Positions 53,043 through 63,791 of a stretch of DNA of 64,000 bases are shown one piece after another. The DNA comes from Providencia rettgeri. Lineage in GTDB: Bacteria; Pseudomonadota; Gammaproteobacteria; Enterobacterales; Enterobacteriaceae. The translations under genes and the position numbers were made by a program. The DNA is taken from the NCBI RefSeq assembly GCF_041075285.1, contig NZ_CP163512.1, forward strand, positions 3,906,001-3,970,000, in the 5' to 3' direction. Position 1 is the first letter of the stretch. Each line of letters opens with the position of its first letter. Below the pieces are notes generated by a model that did not search any database, was not told where the DNA came from, and saw only the letters and a list, made by a program, of their open reading frames with translations.

Positions 53043-53618
53043 ATGCTTCTACTTATTGATAATTACGATTCGTTTACTTACAACCTTTACCAATACTTTT
53101 GTGAGTTAGGGGCTGAGGTTGTTGTAAAACGTAATGATGAAATTACCATCGAAGAAATTGAACAGCTTGCGCCTACACATCTGGTGATTTCACCTGGGCC
53201 ATGCACACCAGATGAAGCGGGGATCTCCCTTGAGGCAATAAAATATTTTGCGGGCAAGCTGCCTATATTAGGCATTTGTCTTGGTCACCAAGCCATAGGC
53301 CAAGCTTTTGGTGCATCTGTGGTCAAAGCTCGTGAGGTGATGCATGGCAAAACATCTGCAATCCATCATAACCATCAAGGCGTGTTCAAAGGTTTGAACC
53401 GTCCGCTGACAGTCACTCGTTATCACTCTCTGGTTATTGCCGCAGAGACACTTCCTGTTTCTTTTGATGTATCCGCATGGTCACTGAATAACGGTGATGT
53501 TGATGAAATCATGGGAATACGGCACAAAACCTTACCAATCGAAGGCGTTCAGTTTCACCCTGAAAGCATTTTGAGCGAACAAGGCCATGAGTTATTGAAT
53601 AATTTCTTAAAATATTAG
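53043..53618 (+). CDS. pabA: Aminodeoxychorismate synthase glutaminase subunit PabA
   Basis: Class I glutamine amidotransferase that supplies ammonia to PabB in folate (p-aminobenzoate) synthesis. It is 191 residues. The nucleophile Cys is at 79 in [16 protein letters not shown], and the His-Glu pair is in VQFHPESIL. The oxyanion region [11 protein letters not shown] is intact. In organisms without a separate trpG-type subunit it can also serve anthranilate synthase. argD follows 128 bp downstream. Confidence 0.95.
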   Translation: MLLLIDNYDSFTYNLYQYFCELGAEVVVKRNDEITIEEIEQLAPTHLVISPGPCTPDEAGISLEAIKYFAGKLPILGICLGHQAIGQAFGASVVKAREVMHGKTSAIHHNHQGVFKGLNRPLTVTRYHSLVIAAETLPVSFDVSAWSLNNGDVDEIMGIRHKTLPIEGVQFHPESILSEQGHELLNNFLKY

Positions 53619-53701
53619 TTTAGTCATATCCTAGTTAAAAATTAATTATGCATATTTCTCCCTTAGCTATTGCTCTTTTGTGATTTTTTATTCATATTTG
53701 A

Positions 53702-54961
<1,260 letters not shown>

Positions 54962-54971
54962 CGACTATATT

Positions 54972-55002
54972 AAAGGTGCAGATGTTTCGCTGCACCTTCA
55001 TT
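54972..55002. terminator. Terminator between argD and the convergent orphan gene
   Basis: AAGGTGCAG (54973-54981) pairs with CTGCACCTT (54990-54998) over an 8-nt loop. It can serve both strands. Confidence 0.75.
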
Positions 55003-55006
55003 CTAA

Positions 55007-56419
55007 TTAAGCTGTTACGCTATATCCTAACTTCTTTAGTTGATTTTTTATTTCAGCAGAATGGGCTTCTTCTTGTTCTATTTCGACTTGAAGATGAATC
55101 AAATCATCAACAGTTGCTACTGAGTCTTTTAGCAGAGCTTCTAATTTTTTAGTTTCTGGTTTTCCATGATTTGAAATTATTATTGGAGAATTTTCATGTA
55201 GTGGAAATTGATATTTTTCACTATTATGTTTAGCTCGTAGCATTGATGTCTTAGTTTGGTATATTTTTCCATTAAACTGATATGTTTTTTTCTTCGGCTT
55301 CACTGTAATATGTGTTTTTTTAAGAGGAGTTTCTGTATTTTTTAATTTTTCGTTTTCTTGCATATTATTTTTTCGATTAATAGTCTGTTTATTGGTTATA
55401 TTTTGCTTTATAGTTTCTTCTGAACTATATTCCGATGTATCAGTTGATTCTGAGAAATAACCTGAGGAATTAGAGTTTAGACTCTCATTACTATTGAACA
55501 TAATTTTTTTAGATGTGGTTTCTATGTTTGTATTTTTATTTTCTTTAAAATAAAGGTGTTGACTATTTAGCTTATTAATAATTCCATTCATAGTCTCAAT
55601 GGTGGCATTAAACTTATTACCTCTTTTATTCGATGGAGATAAAATACATTCATTAATCAGTTGTTGTACTGATTTGGTATATTGAAACTTATCACCTACA
55701 TGACTAAAATTATCATAATGTAATATCTTTTTTTCGAGTTCATAAATTTCATTTTTTAATATTTTAGCCTGATTAAATTGCGCTTTATCCTTACCTGAAA
55801 ATGCTATTGGCAGATTTCTTTCGTTATTGACAGTCTCTGTATTTTGTTTGTTAGTCTTTTGTATTTCAGTGATCCTCTGTTGACTATAAAACTTAACACT
55901 GTATAAATCTTCTGCTCTGGGCTTCAGTTTATTCATAACGATTAAAGCTCGAATCTTACCTGTTGAGTTTATTTTATCAATAGATTCATAGAAAAAGTGT
56001 TTTAATTTGTTGATGCCAAAATCTTTAATTAAGTTTTTTCTATTTATATTTATTGATTCAGAATTAGGATTACTAATTTTCATGGCGGTATCTTCCTGTT
56101 TAACGCTTTTGGGTGAATTTTGTTCTATGATAATGCTACGCTTAAAGATATTTGATGGAGAAATAAACTCATCTTCATGATATTTATAAGGTAGCAAGAT
56201 TTTTTCAACAGGTGGTGAATAAGGTAGATGGTCTAATTCGGGTTGTGCTCTTTCATGAAAGTATCGAGACTGAATAGCAAAATTTATTTTCTGATAATTT
56301 ACGGTATTGAATGTTTTGATAGTATTTAAATTACAAATGACTGAAGGCGTTCGAGGGGGAATATTTTTATTACTAGATATGCTGGCTAAATGATTATTTT
56401 GTTTATTGTCTATTTTCAT
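55007..56419 (-). CDS. Uncharacterised AT-rich, Asn/Ser/Lys-rich protein
   Basis: 470 residues, not recognised. There is no signal peptide, membrane helix or catalytic motif. The N-terminus is rich in Asn, Ser and Ile (MKIDNKQNNHLASISSNKN), and a Ser/Thr/Glu low-complexity tract lies around 308-340 (NSNESLNSNSS, then DTSEYSSEE). Lys-rich segments and a charged helical C-terminus (about 425-465) follow. The codons are much more AT-biased than those of argD and crp, suggesting acquisition. A good GGAG site precedes the ATG. It replaces yhfK of E. coli between argD and crp. A secreted effector is conceivable but unsupported by homology. Confidence 0.7.
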   Translation of the reverse strand: MKIDNKQNNHLASISSNKNIPPRTPSVICNLNTIKTFNTVNYQKINFAIQSRYFHERAQPELDHLPYSPPVEKILLPYKYHEDEFISPSNIFKRSIIIEQNSPKSVKQEDTAMKISNPNSESININRKNLIKDFGINKLKHFFYESIDKINSTGKIRALIVMNKLKPRAEDLYSVKFYSQQRITEIQKTNKQNTETVNNERNLPIAFSGKDKAQFNQAKILKNEIYELEKKILHYDNFSHVGDKFQYTKSVQQLINECILSPSNKRGNKFNATIETMNGIINKLNSQHLYFKENKNTNIETTSKKIMFNSNESLNSNSSGYFSESTDTSEYSSEETIKQNITNKQTINRKNNMQENEKLKNTETPLKKTHITVKPKKKTYQFNGKIYQTKTSMLRAKHNSEKYQFPLHENSPIIISNHGKPETKKLEALLKDSVATVDDLIHLQVEIEQEEAHSAEIKNQLKKLGYSVTA

Positions 56420-56585
56420 AACTAATAATCTCCGAGTAATGATTAGTTATCACTATCTTAGTTTGACAATTAGCTAGAAAATATAAAGAAACGATACTAC
56501 TTGGATTGTTATGGGAAATATGATTATCACTAATCATTCATGTAAATAGCTTTATACCAATGATATAAAGCTATTCGAAAGAGTG

Positions 56586-56614
56586 CGCCTCACCAAGGGA
56601 GTGAGGCGAAAGGT
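56586..56614 (-). terminator. Terminator of crp
   Basis: CGCCTCAC (56586-56593) and GTGAGGCG (56601-56608) form an 8-bp GC-rich stem just downstream of the crp stop codon. On the minus strand it is followed by CACTCTTTCG, a weak T tract. Confidence 0.6.
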
Positions 56615-56617
56615 TAA

Positions 56618-57250
56618 TTATCGTGTGCCGTAAACAACAATGGTTTTACCATGTGCGGAGATTAAGTTTTGATCTTCCAGCATTTTTAAAATACGGCCGA
56701 CAGTTTCACGGGAACAACCAACGATTTGACCAATTTCCTGACGGGTGATTTTAATTTGCATCCCATCTGGATGTGTCATGGCATCAGGTTGTTTAGCGAG
56801 ATTCAGTAACGTTTGAGCGATACGACCTGTAACGTCTAAGAAAGCGAGGTTACCCACTTTTTCTGACGTTGTTTGCAGGCGGCTTGCCATTTGCGCAGAG
56901 AGACGCATTAAGATATCAGGATTAACCTGAATCAATTGACGGAATTTCTTGTAAGAAATTTCAGCAACTTCGCAGGCGATTTTTGCTCTAACCCACGCAG
57001 TACGTTCTTGCCCTTCTTCAAATAATCCAAGCTCACCAATGAAATCCCCCTGATTCAGGTAGGAGAGGATCATTTCTTTGCCTTCTTCATCTTTGATTAA
57101 AACAGCCACTGAACCTTTAACTATGTAGTAAAGGGTTTCTGCTTTCTCACCCTGATGGATCAGTGTGCTCTTGGATGGATACTTATGAATATGGCAGTGT
57201 GACAAAAACCATTCAAGAGTAGGGTCTGTTTGTGGCTTGCCGAGAACCAT
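56618..57250 (-). CDS. crp: cAMP receptor protein Crp
   Basis: Global regulator of carbon metabolism, 210 residues and almost identical to the E. coli protein. The cAMP-binding domain has [22 protein letters not shown], the dimer helix follows, and the C-terminal helix-turn-helix reads [20 protein letters not shown]. Likely targets inside this window are the murQ/murR region and spf. It is divergent from yhfA with a 356-bp spacer, as in E. coli. Confidence 0.98.
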   Translation of the reverse strand: MVLGKPQTDPTLEWFLSHCHIHKYPSKSTLIHQGEKAETLYYIVKGSVAVLIKDEEGKEMILSYLNQGDFIGELGLFEEGQERTAWVRAKIACEVAEISYKKFRQLIQVNPDILMRLSAQMASRLQTTSEKVGNLAFLDVTGRIAQTLLNLAKQPDAMTHPDGMQIKITRQEIGQIVGCSRETVGRILKMLEDQNLISAHGKTIVVYGTR

Positions 57251-57606
57251 TAGCGTTATCCTCTGTATGTTATTGCAGCCATCCGGAAAAAGCGTACCAG
57301 AAAGGCTGGCTTTAAAGTCACTAGCTTAGCATATTAATTTGTCTTATATACCCTAAATAATAAGAATAGCAACATTATATCAATCGCTTTTCATGGTTAG
57401 GGTGAACAAATTGATATCAACACTATAATATAATCAAATGCAACGTTGAGTTTTGATCTTAATCCTATCAACTAAGTATTGTTTGTAGCATATCCAATAC
57501 AGAAAGTCTCTCCTGTATCGCTTCAGCAGAATAAAGCTGATATAACATTTATTATATCTATGGAACAATGTAGCCTTTAAATCGATTTCATTTCAAGGGG
57601 AATAAA
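57251..57606. other. Divergent promoter region between crp and yhfA
   Basis: 356 AT-rich bases with no gene. It should contain the crp and yhfA promoters. I looked for TGTGA-N6-TCACA-type autoregulatory sites and found no convincing one by eye. Confidence 0.4.
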
Positions 57607-58014
57607 ATGGAAGCAAGAGTTAAATGGGTAGAAGGCCTCTCTTTTTTAGGTGAGTCAGCATCAGGTCATCAAGTGATGATGGACGGTAATGCTGGAGATA
57701 AAGCACCAAGCCCAATGGAGATGGTACTAATGGCTGCGGGCGGTTGCAGCGCCATCGACGTGGTATCTATCTTACAAAAAGGTCGTAATGATATTACCGA
57801 CTGCGAAGTGAAATTAACCTCTCAGCGCCGTGAAGAAGCACCACGTTATTTCGTTAAAATTCATCTGCATTTTATTGTAACAGGAAATGAATTAACGGAT
57901 AAAGCCGTTGAACGTGCAGTGCAACTTTCGGCTGAAAAATATTGTTCAGTGGCGTTAATGCTAGAAAAAACCGTTGAAGTGTCACATAGCTTTGAAATAA
58001 AAAACCAAAAATAA
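57607..58014 (+). CDS. yhfA: OsmC-family redox protein YhfA
   Basis: 135-residue OsmC/Ohr-fold protein. The two conserved redox cysteines are in AAGGCSAIDVVSIL near residue 51 and KYCSVALML near residue 117. OsmC relatives reduce organic peroxides; the natural substrate of YhfA is not established. AAGGGG precedes the ATG. It is divergent from crp and converges on prkB across a shared terminator. Confidence 0.92.
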   Translation: MEARVKWVEGLSFLGESASGHQVMMDGNAGDKAPSPMEMVLMAAGGCSAIDVVSILQKGRNDITDCEVKLTSQRREEAPRYFVKIHLHFIVTGNELTDKAVERAVQLSAEKYCSVALMLEKTVEVSHSFEIKNQK

Positions 58015-58044
58015 GTTTAATTGTTGTTGTTATATTTGATAAAT

Positions 58045-58082
58045 AAGATGCTTACCTTAATTAATGATAAGCATCTTTTATA
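58045..58082. terminator. Bidirectional terminator between yhfA and prkB
   Basis: AAGATGCTTA (58045-58054) pairs with TAAGCATCTT (58068-58077), followed by a T-rich tail and preceded by an A-rich flank. Confidence 0.85.
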
Positions 58083-58095
58083 ATAATCAAAAAAT

Positions 58096-58962
58096 TTAGC
58101 TGTGCTTTCGACTAATTAATTTTTCGACTATTGGCGTCATAATTAACTCCATCGCTAAACCTAATTTCCCACCGGGTACGACAATCGTATTCATTGCTGA
58201 GATGAAAGAGCCAGATATCATTGATAGTAGATAGGGGAAATCGATCTGTTCTAGCCCACGAAAGCGAATAACAATAAAACTTTCATCTTGTGAAGGAATG
58301 GCTTTCGCTGAAAAGGGGTTTGAAGTATCTACCGTGGGGACGCGTTGGAAGTTAATATGCGTACGGGAAAATTGTGGCGTGATATAGTTAATGTAATCGC
58401 CCATCGAGCGCACGACTGAGTCCATCACAGCTTCTCGAGAGTGCCCGCGTTCTGTCGTATCGCGGATCAGTTTTTGTATCCACTCCAAATTTACGATAGG
58501 TACAACGCCAACTAATAAATCAACATGTTGGGCAACATTGTGTTCGGGGGTTACTATCCCACCGTGTAAACCTTCATAAAATAGCACATCGGTTTTTTCA
58601 GGCAGTGCTTCCCAAGGCGTGAATGTCCCCGGTTGTAAACCATAAGGCACCGCTTCATCGTAGGTATGTAGGTATTTTCGCGATTTTCCACAGCCAGTTT
58701 TAGCATAATCAACCAGCGTTTGTTCAAGTAGCGCAAAGTCATTGGCTTCTGGACCAAAGTAGCTAATGTGCCGTCCTTGTTCTCTCGCTTTGCGGATCGC
58801 CATATCCATTTCAGGGCGCGTATAACGGTGGAAACTATCGCCCTCTAGCGTGGCAGATTGGATATTTAATTGGTGAAATATTTTACGGAATGCTTGGCTG
58901 GTAGAGGTTGTGCCGGCACCGCTTGAACCAGTGATGGCAATAATCGGATGTTTTTTGGACAT
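58096..58962 (-). CDS. prkB: Phosphoribulokinase-like P-loop kinase PrkB
   Basis: 288 residues, matching the E. coli protein of the crp region annotated as a putative phosphoribulokinase. The P-loop is ITGSSGAGTTSTSQAF at about 10-25, an unusual variant with Thr-Thr after Gly where Lys-Thr/Ser is normal, as also in E. coli PrkB. LEGDSFHRYTRPEMDMA and FYEGLHGGIVTPEHNV follow. There is no Calvin-cycle context, so the true substrate is unknown. It lies 58 bp beyond yheU on the same strand. Confidence 0.92.
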   Translation of the reverse strand: MSKKHPIIAITGSSGAGTTSTSQAFRKIFHQLNIQSATLEGDSFHRYTRPEMDMAIRKAREQGRHISYFGPEANDFALLEQTLVDYAKTGCGKSRKYLHTYDEAVPYGLQPGTFTPWEALPEKTDVLFYEGLHGGIVTPEHNVAQHVDLLVGVVPIVNLEWIQKLIRDTTERGHSREAVMDSVVRSMGDYINYITPQFSRTHINFQRVPTVDTSNPFSAKAIPSQDESFIVIRFRGLEQIDFPYLLSMISGSFISAMNTIVVPGGKLGLAMELIMTPIVEKLISRKHS

Positions 58963-59020
58963 AGCGGACTCCCTGTGTTGCGCTTATGGCCACTATTTTA
59001 GCAACAGCGAGCGAAGCGGG

Positions 59021-59230
59021 TTAGCGGGCTTTAGGCATGAAATTAACCGATTCATGCAATTGTGACCAGACTAGCACAATTTCGCCAGAAACTAACTGCC
59101 GTTTCACATCGTTTACTTTCTCTTGCAGGCTTTTTTCTTGGGCACCGTAGTCGGTGCCTTCGCGTAACACATAGCTTTCTATCAGATTTTCCAATGTTTC
59201 AGGCGCAAGTTCTCGCCAAGGAATAATCAT
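59021..59230 (-). CDS. yheU: UPF0270 family protein YheU
   Basis: Small 69-residue cytoplasmic protein ([29 protein letters not shown]...), full length and near-identical in pattern to E. coli YheU. No enzymatic motif and no known function. Its ATG overlaps the end of yheT by 4 bp, so the two are translationally coupled. Confidence 0.93.
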   Translation of the reverse strand: MIIPWRELAPETLENLIESYVLREGTDYGAQEKSLQEKVNDVKRQLVSGEIVLVWSQLHESVNFMPKAR

Positions 59231-60210
59231 TTTTGTTCCTTATTTAAATAAGGGGTTAGCCATTGTGGAATTCGGGTTTCTAGCCACATTTTGGGTTTTC
59301 TTAACGAGCCACTGACAAAGCCCACATGGCCACCGTGTTCAGTCATTTGGTACTCTACATTTTTAGGCAGATGTGATAAATCAGGGACCACTTCAGGTGC
59401 CATAAAAGGATCATCTTTCGCATGAATGATTAACGTAGGTTTGGTGATATAGGCTAGCTTAGGAAGCGCACTGCATTTTTGATAATAGTCCGTTGCATCA
59501 TCAAAGCCATGAATACGGGCGGTGATAACATCATCAAACTCACGAATGCGTTTAAGTTGTTTTAGTTGTAACAAATTTAATGGCAGTGAACCGGGGTAGC
59601 GCACCAGTTTGCGAGTCGCATTACGCTTTAAGCCATTCAATAAATAGCGTTGATAAAATTGGGAGATCCCTTTTTCCATACGTAATGAACAAGCTTCTAA
59701 CATTAATGGCGCTGATACCACCACGCCTGCATCTACATCGGCATTTTGCCCACTTTCAGCTAAGTAACAGGCTAACATATTGCCGCCGAGGGAATAACCT
59801 ACAGCCGCCGTTGGTGCTTCACCAAACGTGTGTTTTAGCCAGCGTAGGAAATAGCGTGCATCATTAGTTTCACCTGAATGATAGATGCGCTGCTGGCGAT
59901 TCGGTTCGCCGCTACAACCACGAAAATGCATGATCACACCTAACCAGCCCTGGTTCTGTGCGCTTTCTAACATGCCGTGAGCATAGGGGCTTTTAAAATT
60001 GCCTTCTAACCCATGAAAAATAACTAAACGCGGCTTGTGTGCTGCGAGCTCAGGTTTTTCGCTCCAAGCGAGATCGATAAAATCGCCATCAGGCAATTCA
60101 AGTCTCTGCCAAAAAGGTTTAATTTTCGGTGTCCTGCGAAAAATTCTTGGCAACAACGTTTGGAGGTGTGGATTCTTAGCCCAACTTATCGGACGAAAGT
60201 TTTCTGACAT
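59227..60210 (-). CDS. yheT: Alpha/beta hydrolase YheT
   Basis: 327-residue hydrolase of the ABHD1/ABHD3 type. [17 protein letters not shown] is the oxyanion region, the nucleophile Ser lies in [16 protein letters not shown] near residue 142, the Asp is in [12 protein letters not shown], and the His is in EHGGHVGFV. Relatives are esterases or phospholipases; the natural substrate is unknown. It is first in the yheT-yheU-prkB run, as in E. coli. Confidence 0.93.
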   Translation of the reverse strand: MSENFRPISWAKNPHLQTLLPRIFRRTPKIKPFWQRLELPDGDFIDLAWSEKPELAAHKPRLVIFHGLEGNFKSPYAHGMLESAQNQGWLGVIMHFRGCSGEPNRQQRIYHSGETNDARYFLRWLKHTFGEAPTAAVGYSLGGNMLACYLAESGQNADVDAGVVVSAPLMLEACSLRMEKGISQFYQRYLLNGLKRNATRKLVRYPGSLPLNLLQLKQLKRIREFDDVITARIHGFDDATDYYQKCSALPKLAYITKPTLIIHAKDDPFMAPEVVPDLSHLPKNVEYQMTEHGGHVGFVSGSLRKPKMWLETRIPQWLTPYLNKEQK

Positions 60211-60311
60211 AGCCTTATTTTATTTAATGGGGACTCTTGTGAGTCACATAACATACTGTTATTTTTTTGTGATGCAAGTAAACAAATTTGAGTTTGAGGA
60301 TTAAAGTATAA

Positions 60312-60917
60312 ATGACACTAGGGCTGATTTTTTCACTTTTTACATTTCTATTCATTGCAGCAGTCACACCCGGCCCTAACAACATGTTGCTGACCTCAAG
60401 CGCAGCAAATTATGGCTTTCGTCGCACAATCGCATTATGTCTAGGGATTATGCTAGGTATGCAATCCATACTTTACCTATCTGCATTTGGTATTGCTGCG
60501 CTTTTACTGCTATATCCTGCGATCCATATTGTCTTAAAAATTGCAGGAAGCCTTTATTTATTGTGGCTTGCATGGAAAACCGCCACAGCAAATTATGCCC
60601 CACTTAAGGCAAATAGCGAAGTGGCAAAAAGTGTGACTTGGTATCAAGGTGGTTTATTGCAATTTTTAAACCCAAAAGCATGGATGATGGGGTTAGGTGC
60701 AGTGGGGGGATTTAGCTTACCTGGTGAGTTATTTACTCAGTCTATTATAGTGATGAGCATCGCTTTTGTGGTTGTCAATTTGGTTGCGGGGCTTATCTGG
60801 ATGGGGTTTGGTTCATTAATTAGCTTATTTTTACGCAGTCGCCAAGCTTGGTTTATTTTTAACTGGGTTATGGGGAGCTTAACAGCTTTATGCGTCCCTC
60901 TGATTTGGCTAGAGTGA
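60312..60917 (+). CDS. LysE/RhtB-family amino acid exporter
   Basis: 201 residues with six membrane segments. The family signature AAVTPGPNNMLLTSSAANYGF is at about 16-36, LYLLWLAWKTA in the middle, and LQFLNPKAWMMGLGAV follows. Such proteins export amino acids or homoserine-like metabolites; the substrate is not inferable. It is not part of the E. coli yheT neighbourhood that I recall, so it may be an insertion at this joint. The MITE-like end begins 33 bp after its stop codon. Confidence 0.85.
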   Translation: MTLGLIFSLFTFLFIAAVTPGPNNMLLTSSAANYGFRRTIALCLGIMLGMQSILYLSAFGIAALLLLYPAIHIVLKIAGSLYLLWLAWKTATANYAPLKANSEVAKSVTWYQGGLLQFLNPKAWMMGLGAVGGFSLPGELFTQSIIVMSIAFVVVNLVAGLIWMGFGSLISLFLRSRQAWFIFNWVMGSLTALCVPLIWLE

Positions 60918-60949
60918 TGAGGTTGTTACCAAGAAGCTAATAGGAGCTA

Positions 60950-61040
60950 GGGGCTGTTTGTCTTTGCTGCTGATTTTTACCGCTAAAAAAGGTTAAGAAA
61001 AAATCTAAAAAATAGCCAAATGTATTTGTCGTGCTGACTG
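60950..61040 (+). repeat. End of the GGGGCTG-type MITE-like repeat (copy C)
   Basis: Begins GGGGCTGTTTGTCTTTGCTG right after a TA (60948-60949) and stays similar to the left end of the complete element at 18537 for about 90 bp, to GTCGTGCTGACTGA. No matching right end was found before murP, so the copy is truncated. A hairpin with the stem AAAGTGGGA/TCCCACTTT (61049-61081) lies just beyond. Confidence 0.7.
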
Positions 61041-61048
61041 AATAATAC

Positions 61049-61117
61049 AAAGTGGGAAAAAACATGCTGTTATCCCACTTTGTTAACAACCTCAAAGCAG
61101 CCAACAGGCTACTTTTG
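61049..61117 (-). terminator. Two hairpins downstream of murP
   Basis: AAAGTGGGA/TCCCACTTT (61049-61081) and the imperfect AAGCAGCC/GGCTACTT (about 61094-61115) lie 15 to 80 bp beyond the murP stop codon. Neither has a strong T tract, so their role as murP terminators is tentative. Confidence 0.4.
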
Positions 61118-61131
61118 GGCATGGAGTACGA

Positions 61132-62601
61132 TTAACTTAAATCCACACCTTTACTTCCAAACAGGTATGTAAAGAGGAAGCCGCACACATACGAAACCAG
61201 TACGCCCCCGATGTACACCGCCATCCCTGCAAGGACACCTTGTCCAGAGGTCATTAATGGAATAGCAATGAGTCCTGACGGGCCAAACACCGTATTTAAA
61301 CCGACGGGTAAACCCATCCATGCGACGGCACCGATAAAGAATCCGCCAGCCGCACCACCAAAGCAGGCGGTGATGAATGGTTTGACGCGAGGCAGCGTAA
61401 CGCCATAAATTAATGGCTCGCCGATGCCTAAGAAGCCGGGGAACAGCGCCCCGCCAATTTGCCCTCGTGTCACAGAGCCTTTTTTTGCTTTCACATATAA
61501 AGCGAGTGCGGCACCCACTTGGCCTGCACCTGCCATCGCCAGTATCGGAAATAACGAGTTAAACCCTTGTGCGTCCACTAAAGCGACATAAACAGGGATA
61601 AACCCTTGATGAACACCAAACATGACTGCAATTAAGAATAGCCCAGCCAAGATAGCGGTTCCAATTGGGTTACCGTTTAAGTGCATAAATAACCACGACA
61701 TTCCGTCAAACAGCCAAACACCAATTGGCATGATAAAGATAAAGGTTGCTGCACCTACAATTAACAGAGTAATGGTTGAGGTTAAAATAATATCAAGGCT
61801 GGATGGAATAATTTTGCGAACGTGTTTCTCAACCCACGCACCAAAAATACAGGCGATTAAAATCCCAATAATATTACCGCGAGGATCGATGTGCCAACCA
61901 AAGAAGTTCGACATCCCCGAATAGAAGCCTTTTGTTGCTTCTGGGTCATAGCCTAAAATAAACAAGGCGGCAATAATTGCGCCGTTAACGCCGCTTCCCC
62001 CAAAGGCTTTTTGGGCATTATAGCCAATTAAAAGTCCCATAAAGGTAAATAATCCTTTACCAAATACGGCTAGGTAGGCAATAGCGCTTTTTAGCCAGCC
62101 CAACTGTTGGGAATCTGGTGGGAACAGGTTTTCATTGGTGACTAGCAACCCGAGCAATGAGGCGATCCCCATCAATAGACCCGCCCCAATAAATCCAGGA
62201 ATTAATGGGGTAAATATCGTGGCAAATTTTGATAGAAAACGGTGTACTGCACTGGTTTGTTTCTTTTTCAGTTGTTGCTTATTGGCAGACGCAATTTCGT
62301 TAAGATTTTGAGTTTGATGAGGTGTTACATCGGTATCATCTTCTCCATCTTCTAATATCTTGTTCATTAAGTCGGCGGCGGTTTGGGCTTTACCGGGGCC
62401 GAGAACAATTTGCAGTTGTTCGTCACTCTCGATAACACCGAGCACGCCAGCAATTTGTTTGAGTGCGGCTTTATCGACCAGTTGGTCATTGTTGAGTGTG
62501 AGTCGTAAGCGGGTCATGCAGTTGCCCGCTAACTTAATATTGCGACGACCTCCGACCTGTTGCAGGATCTGCTGCATCATTTCTGTTGTTATTTTAGCCA
62601 T
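61132..62601 (-). CDS. murP: PTS N-acetylmuramic acid transporter IIBC (MurP)
   Basis: 489-residue permease that imports and phosphorylates MurNAc to MurNAc-6-P. The IIB domain comes first with the phospho-Cys at 28 ([11 protein letters not shown]), followed by a linker (about 85-130) and a IIC domain with ten hydrophobic segments, including [19 protein letters not shown]. No IIA domain is present, so it must use the glucose enzyme IIA (Crr), as known for E. coli MurP. It lies 27 bp after murQ on the same strand. Confidence 0.95.
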   Translation of the reverse strand: MAKITTEMMQQILQQVGGRRNIKLAGNCMTRLRLTLNNDQLVDKAALKQIAGVLGVIESDEQLQIVLGPGKAQTAADLMNKILEDGEDDTDVTPHQTQNLNEIASANKQQLKKKQTSAVHRFLSKFATIFTPLIPGFIGAGLLMGIASLLGLLVTNENLFPPDSQQLGWLKSAIAYLAVFGKGLFTFMGLLIGYNAQKAFGGSGVNGAIIAALFILGYDPEATKGFYSGMSNFFGWHIDPRGNIIGILIACIFGAWVEKHVRKIIPSSLDIILTSTITLLIVGAATFIFIMPIGVWLFDGMSWLFMHLNGNPIGTAILAGLFLIAVMFGVHQGFIPVYVALVDAQGFNSLFPILAMAGAGQVGAALALYVKAKKGSVTRGQIGGALFPGFLGIGEPLIYGVTLPRVKPFITACFGGAAGGFFIGAVAWMGLPVGLNTVFGPSGLIAIPLMTSGQGVLAGMAVYIGGVLVSYVCGFLFTYLFGSKGVDLS

Positions 62602-62628
62602 ACTATTTTTCTCATTAAAATCCGCTTA

Positions 62629-63540
62629 TTAGGCGGAGGATGCCATATTGAGTGCTGTACGAATAAAACCGTTATTGTTTGAGAGCAGTTGACGCGCATC
62701 ATCGGCATTCAAACCGGATAACACCATCAAAATGGCGGTCTTACAGTGTCTATTACATTGTTGAAGTGCCGCTTCTGCGGTGGTTCGGTCGCAGTCTGTT
62801 GCCTCCATGACAATTTTAGTTTGTCTTTCAATTAACTTGGCATTAGTGGCTTCAACATCGACCATTAAGTTGCCAAATACCTTACCGATGCGGATCATTG
62901 CACCGGTGGTGATCATATTTAGGACTAATTTTTGGGCTGTTCCTGCTTTCATTCGTGAAGAGCCGGTGACCACTTCTGGACCGACAACAGGGGTGATGGC
63001 GATATCTGCCGCATTAGCAATCGGGCTGTTAGGATTACAGCTAATGGCTGCGGTGGCTGCACCGATGGCGTTTGCATAAGCTAAAGCACCTAACACATAG
63101 GGAGTACGACCACTTGCCGCGATGCCAACAAGCACATCTTTTTCATTGAACTGGATATTTTTCAGATCTTGCTCACCGAGTTCGGGTTTATCTTCTGCGT
63201 TTTCAACCGCACGGAAAATCGCTTGGTGCCCGCCAGCAATAAGACCAACAACTTGCTCATGAGGTGTGCCATAGGTTGGCGGGCACTCACTGGCGTCAAG
63301 TATCCCTAAGCGCCCTGATGTGCCTGCACCTGAGTAAATTAACCGACCACCGTTTAGAAAAGCATCTGCCACTTTATCAACCAACTGTGCAATTTCGGGT
63401 AGGACTTTTTCGACCGCTAAAGGGACTTGTTTGTCTTCGTTATTGATCACTTGCAGCATTTGCAAGGTCGGTAGTTGGTCAATATGCGTGCTTGCAGCAT
63501 TGCGGCTTTCCGTTACCATTTTGCTTAAGTCGATAGTCAT
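62629..63540 (-). CDS. murQ: N-acetylmuramic acid 6-phosphate etherase MurQ
   Basis: Cleaves the lactyl ether of MurNAc-6-P to give GlcNAc-6-P and lactate in cell-wall recycling. It is 303 residues with a SIS fold. [26 protein letters not shown] contains the catalytic Glu region, [16 protein letters not shown] the phosphosugar loop, and [18 protein letters not shown] the family hallmark. It is first in murQP, divergent from murR. Confidence 0.97.
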   Translation of the reverse strand: MTIDLSKMVTESRNAASTHIDQLPTLQMLQVINNEDKQVPLAVEKVLPEIAQLVDKVADAFLNGGRLIYSGAGTSGRLGILDASECPPTYGTPHEQVVGLIAGGHQAIFRAVENAEDKPELGEQDLKNIQFNEKDVLVGIAASGRTPYVLGALAYANAIGAATAAISCNPNSPIANAADIAITPVVGPEVVTGSSRMKAGTAQKLVLNMITTGAMIRIGKVFGNLMVDVEATNAKLIERQTKIVMEATDCDRTTAEAALQQCNRHCKTAILMVLSGLNADDARQLLSNNNGFIRTALNMASSA

Positions 63541-63577
63541 AAAAATTGCTCCTAAGTCAGATATTGCGCTAATACTA

Positions 63578-63614
63578 AGGAATTATTTATTCCTATGGTG
63601 TGATTGAAATCACG
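63578..63614. promoter_or_regulatory. CRP-like site and inverted repeat in the murQ-murR intergenic region
   Basis: TGTGATTGAAATCACG (63599-63614) matches the CRP consensus TGTGA-N6-TCACA at all but the last base. Next to it AGGAAT-N5-ATTCCT (63578-63594) is an inverted repeat, and further GGAAT half-sites occur near 63654 and 63732. By analogy with E. coli these could be MurR operators, with CRP adding catabolite control. Confidence 0.65.
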
Positions 63615-63791
63615 GTGCTATCTATTCTAACTTGCGAATATAAAGGAATATTTTGTAAATAAAATCTAATGGAAAAATGGTTGTTGATTGAATTCATTCA
63701 GTTATTTTTAACGTATCGATGACGTCTTATAGGAATAATTTATTATTATTTTTTTGATGAATTGAAATTTACACCTCTTAGGGAGATCGCG

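Noticed and set aside
53635..53660. ARG-box-like palindrome upstream of argD
   Set aside because: Only one weak box is visible and the AT-rich background makes chance likely. It is mentioned under argD but not called.
60937..61122. 61-codon minus-strand frame after the LysE-type gene
   Set aside because: It is read through the MITE-like end and hairpins. Its tail shares words with the 7402-7554 frame only because both cross copies of the same repeat.
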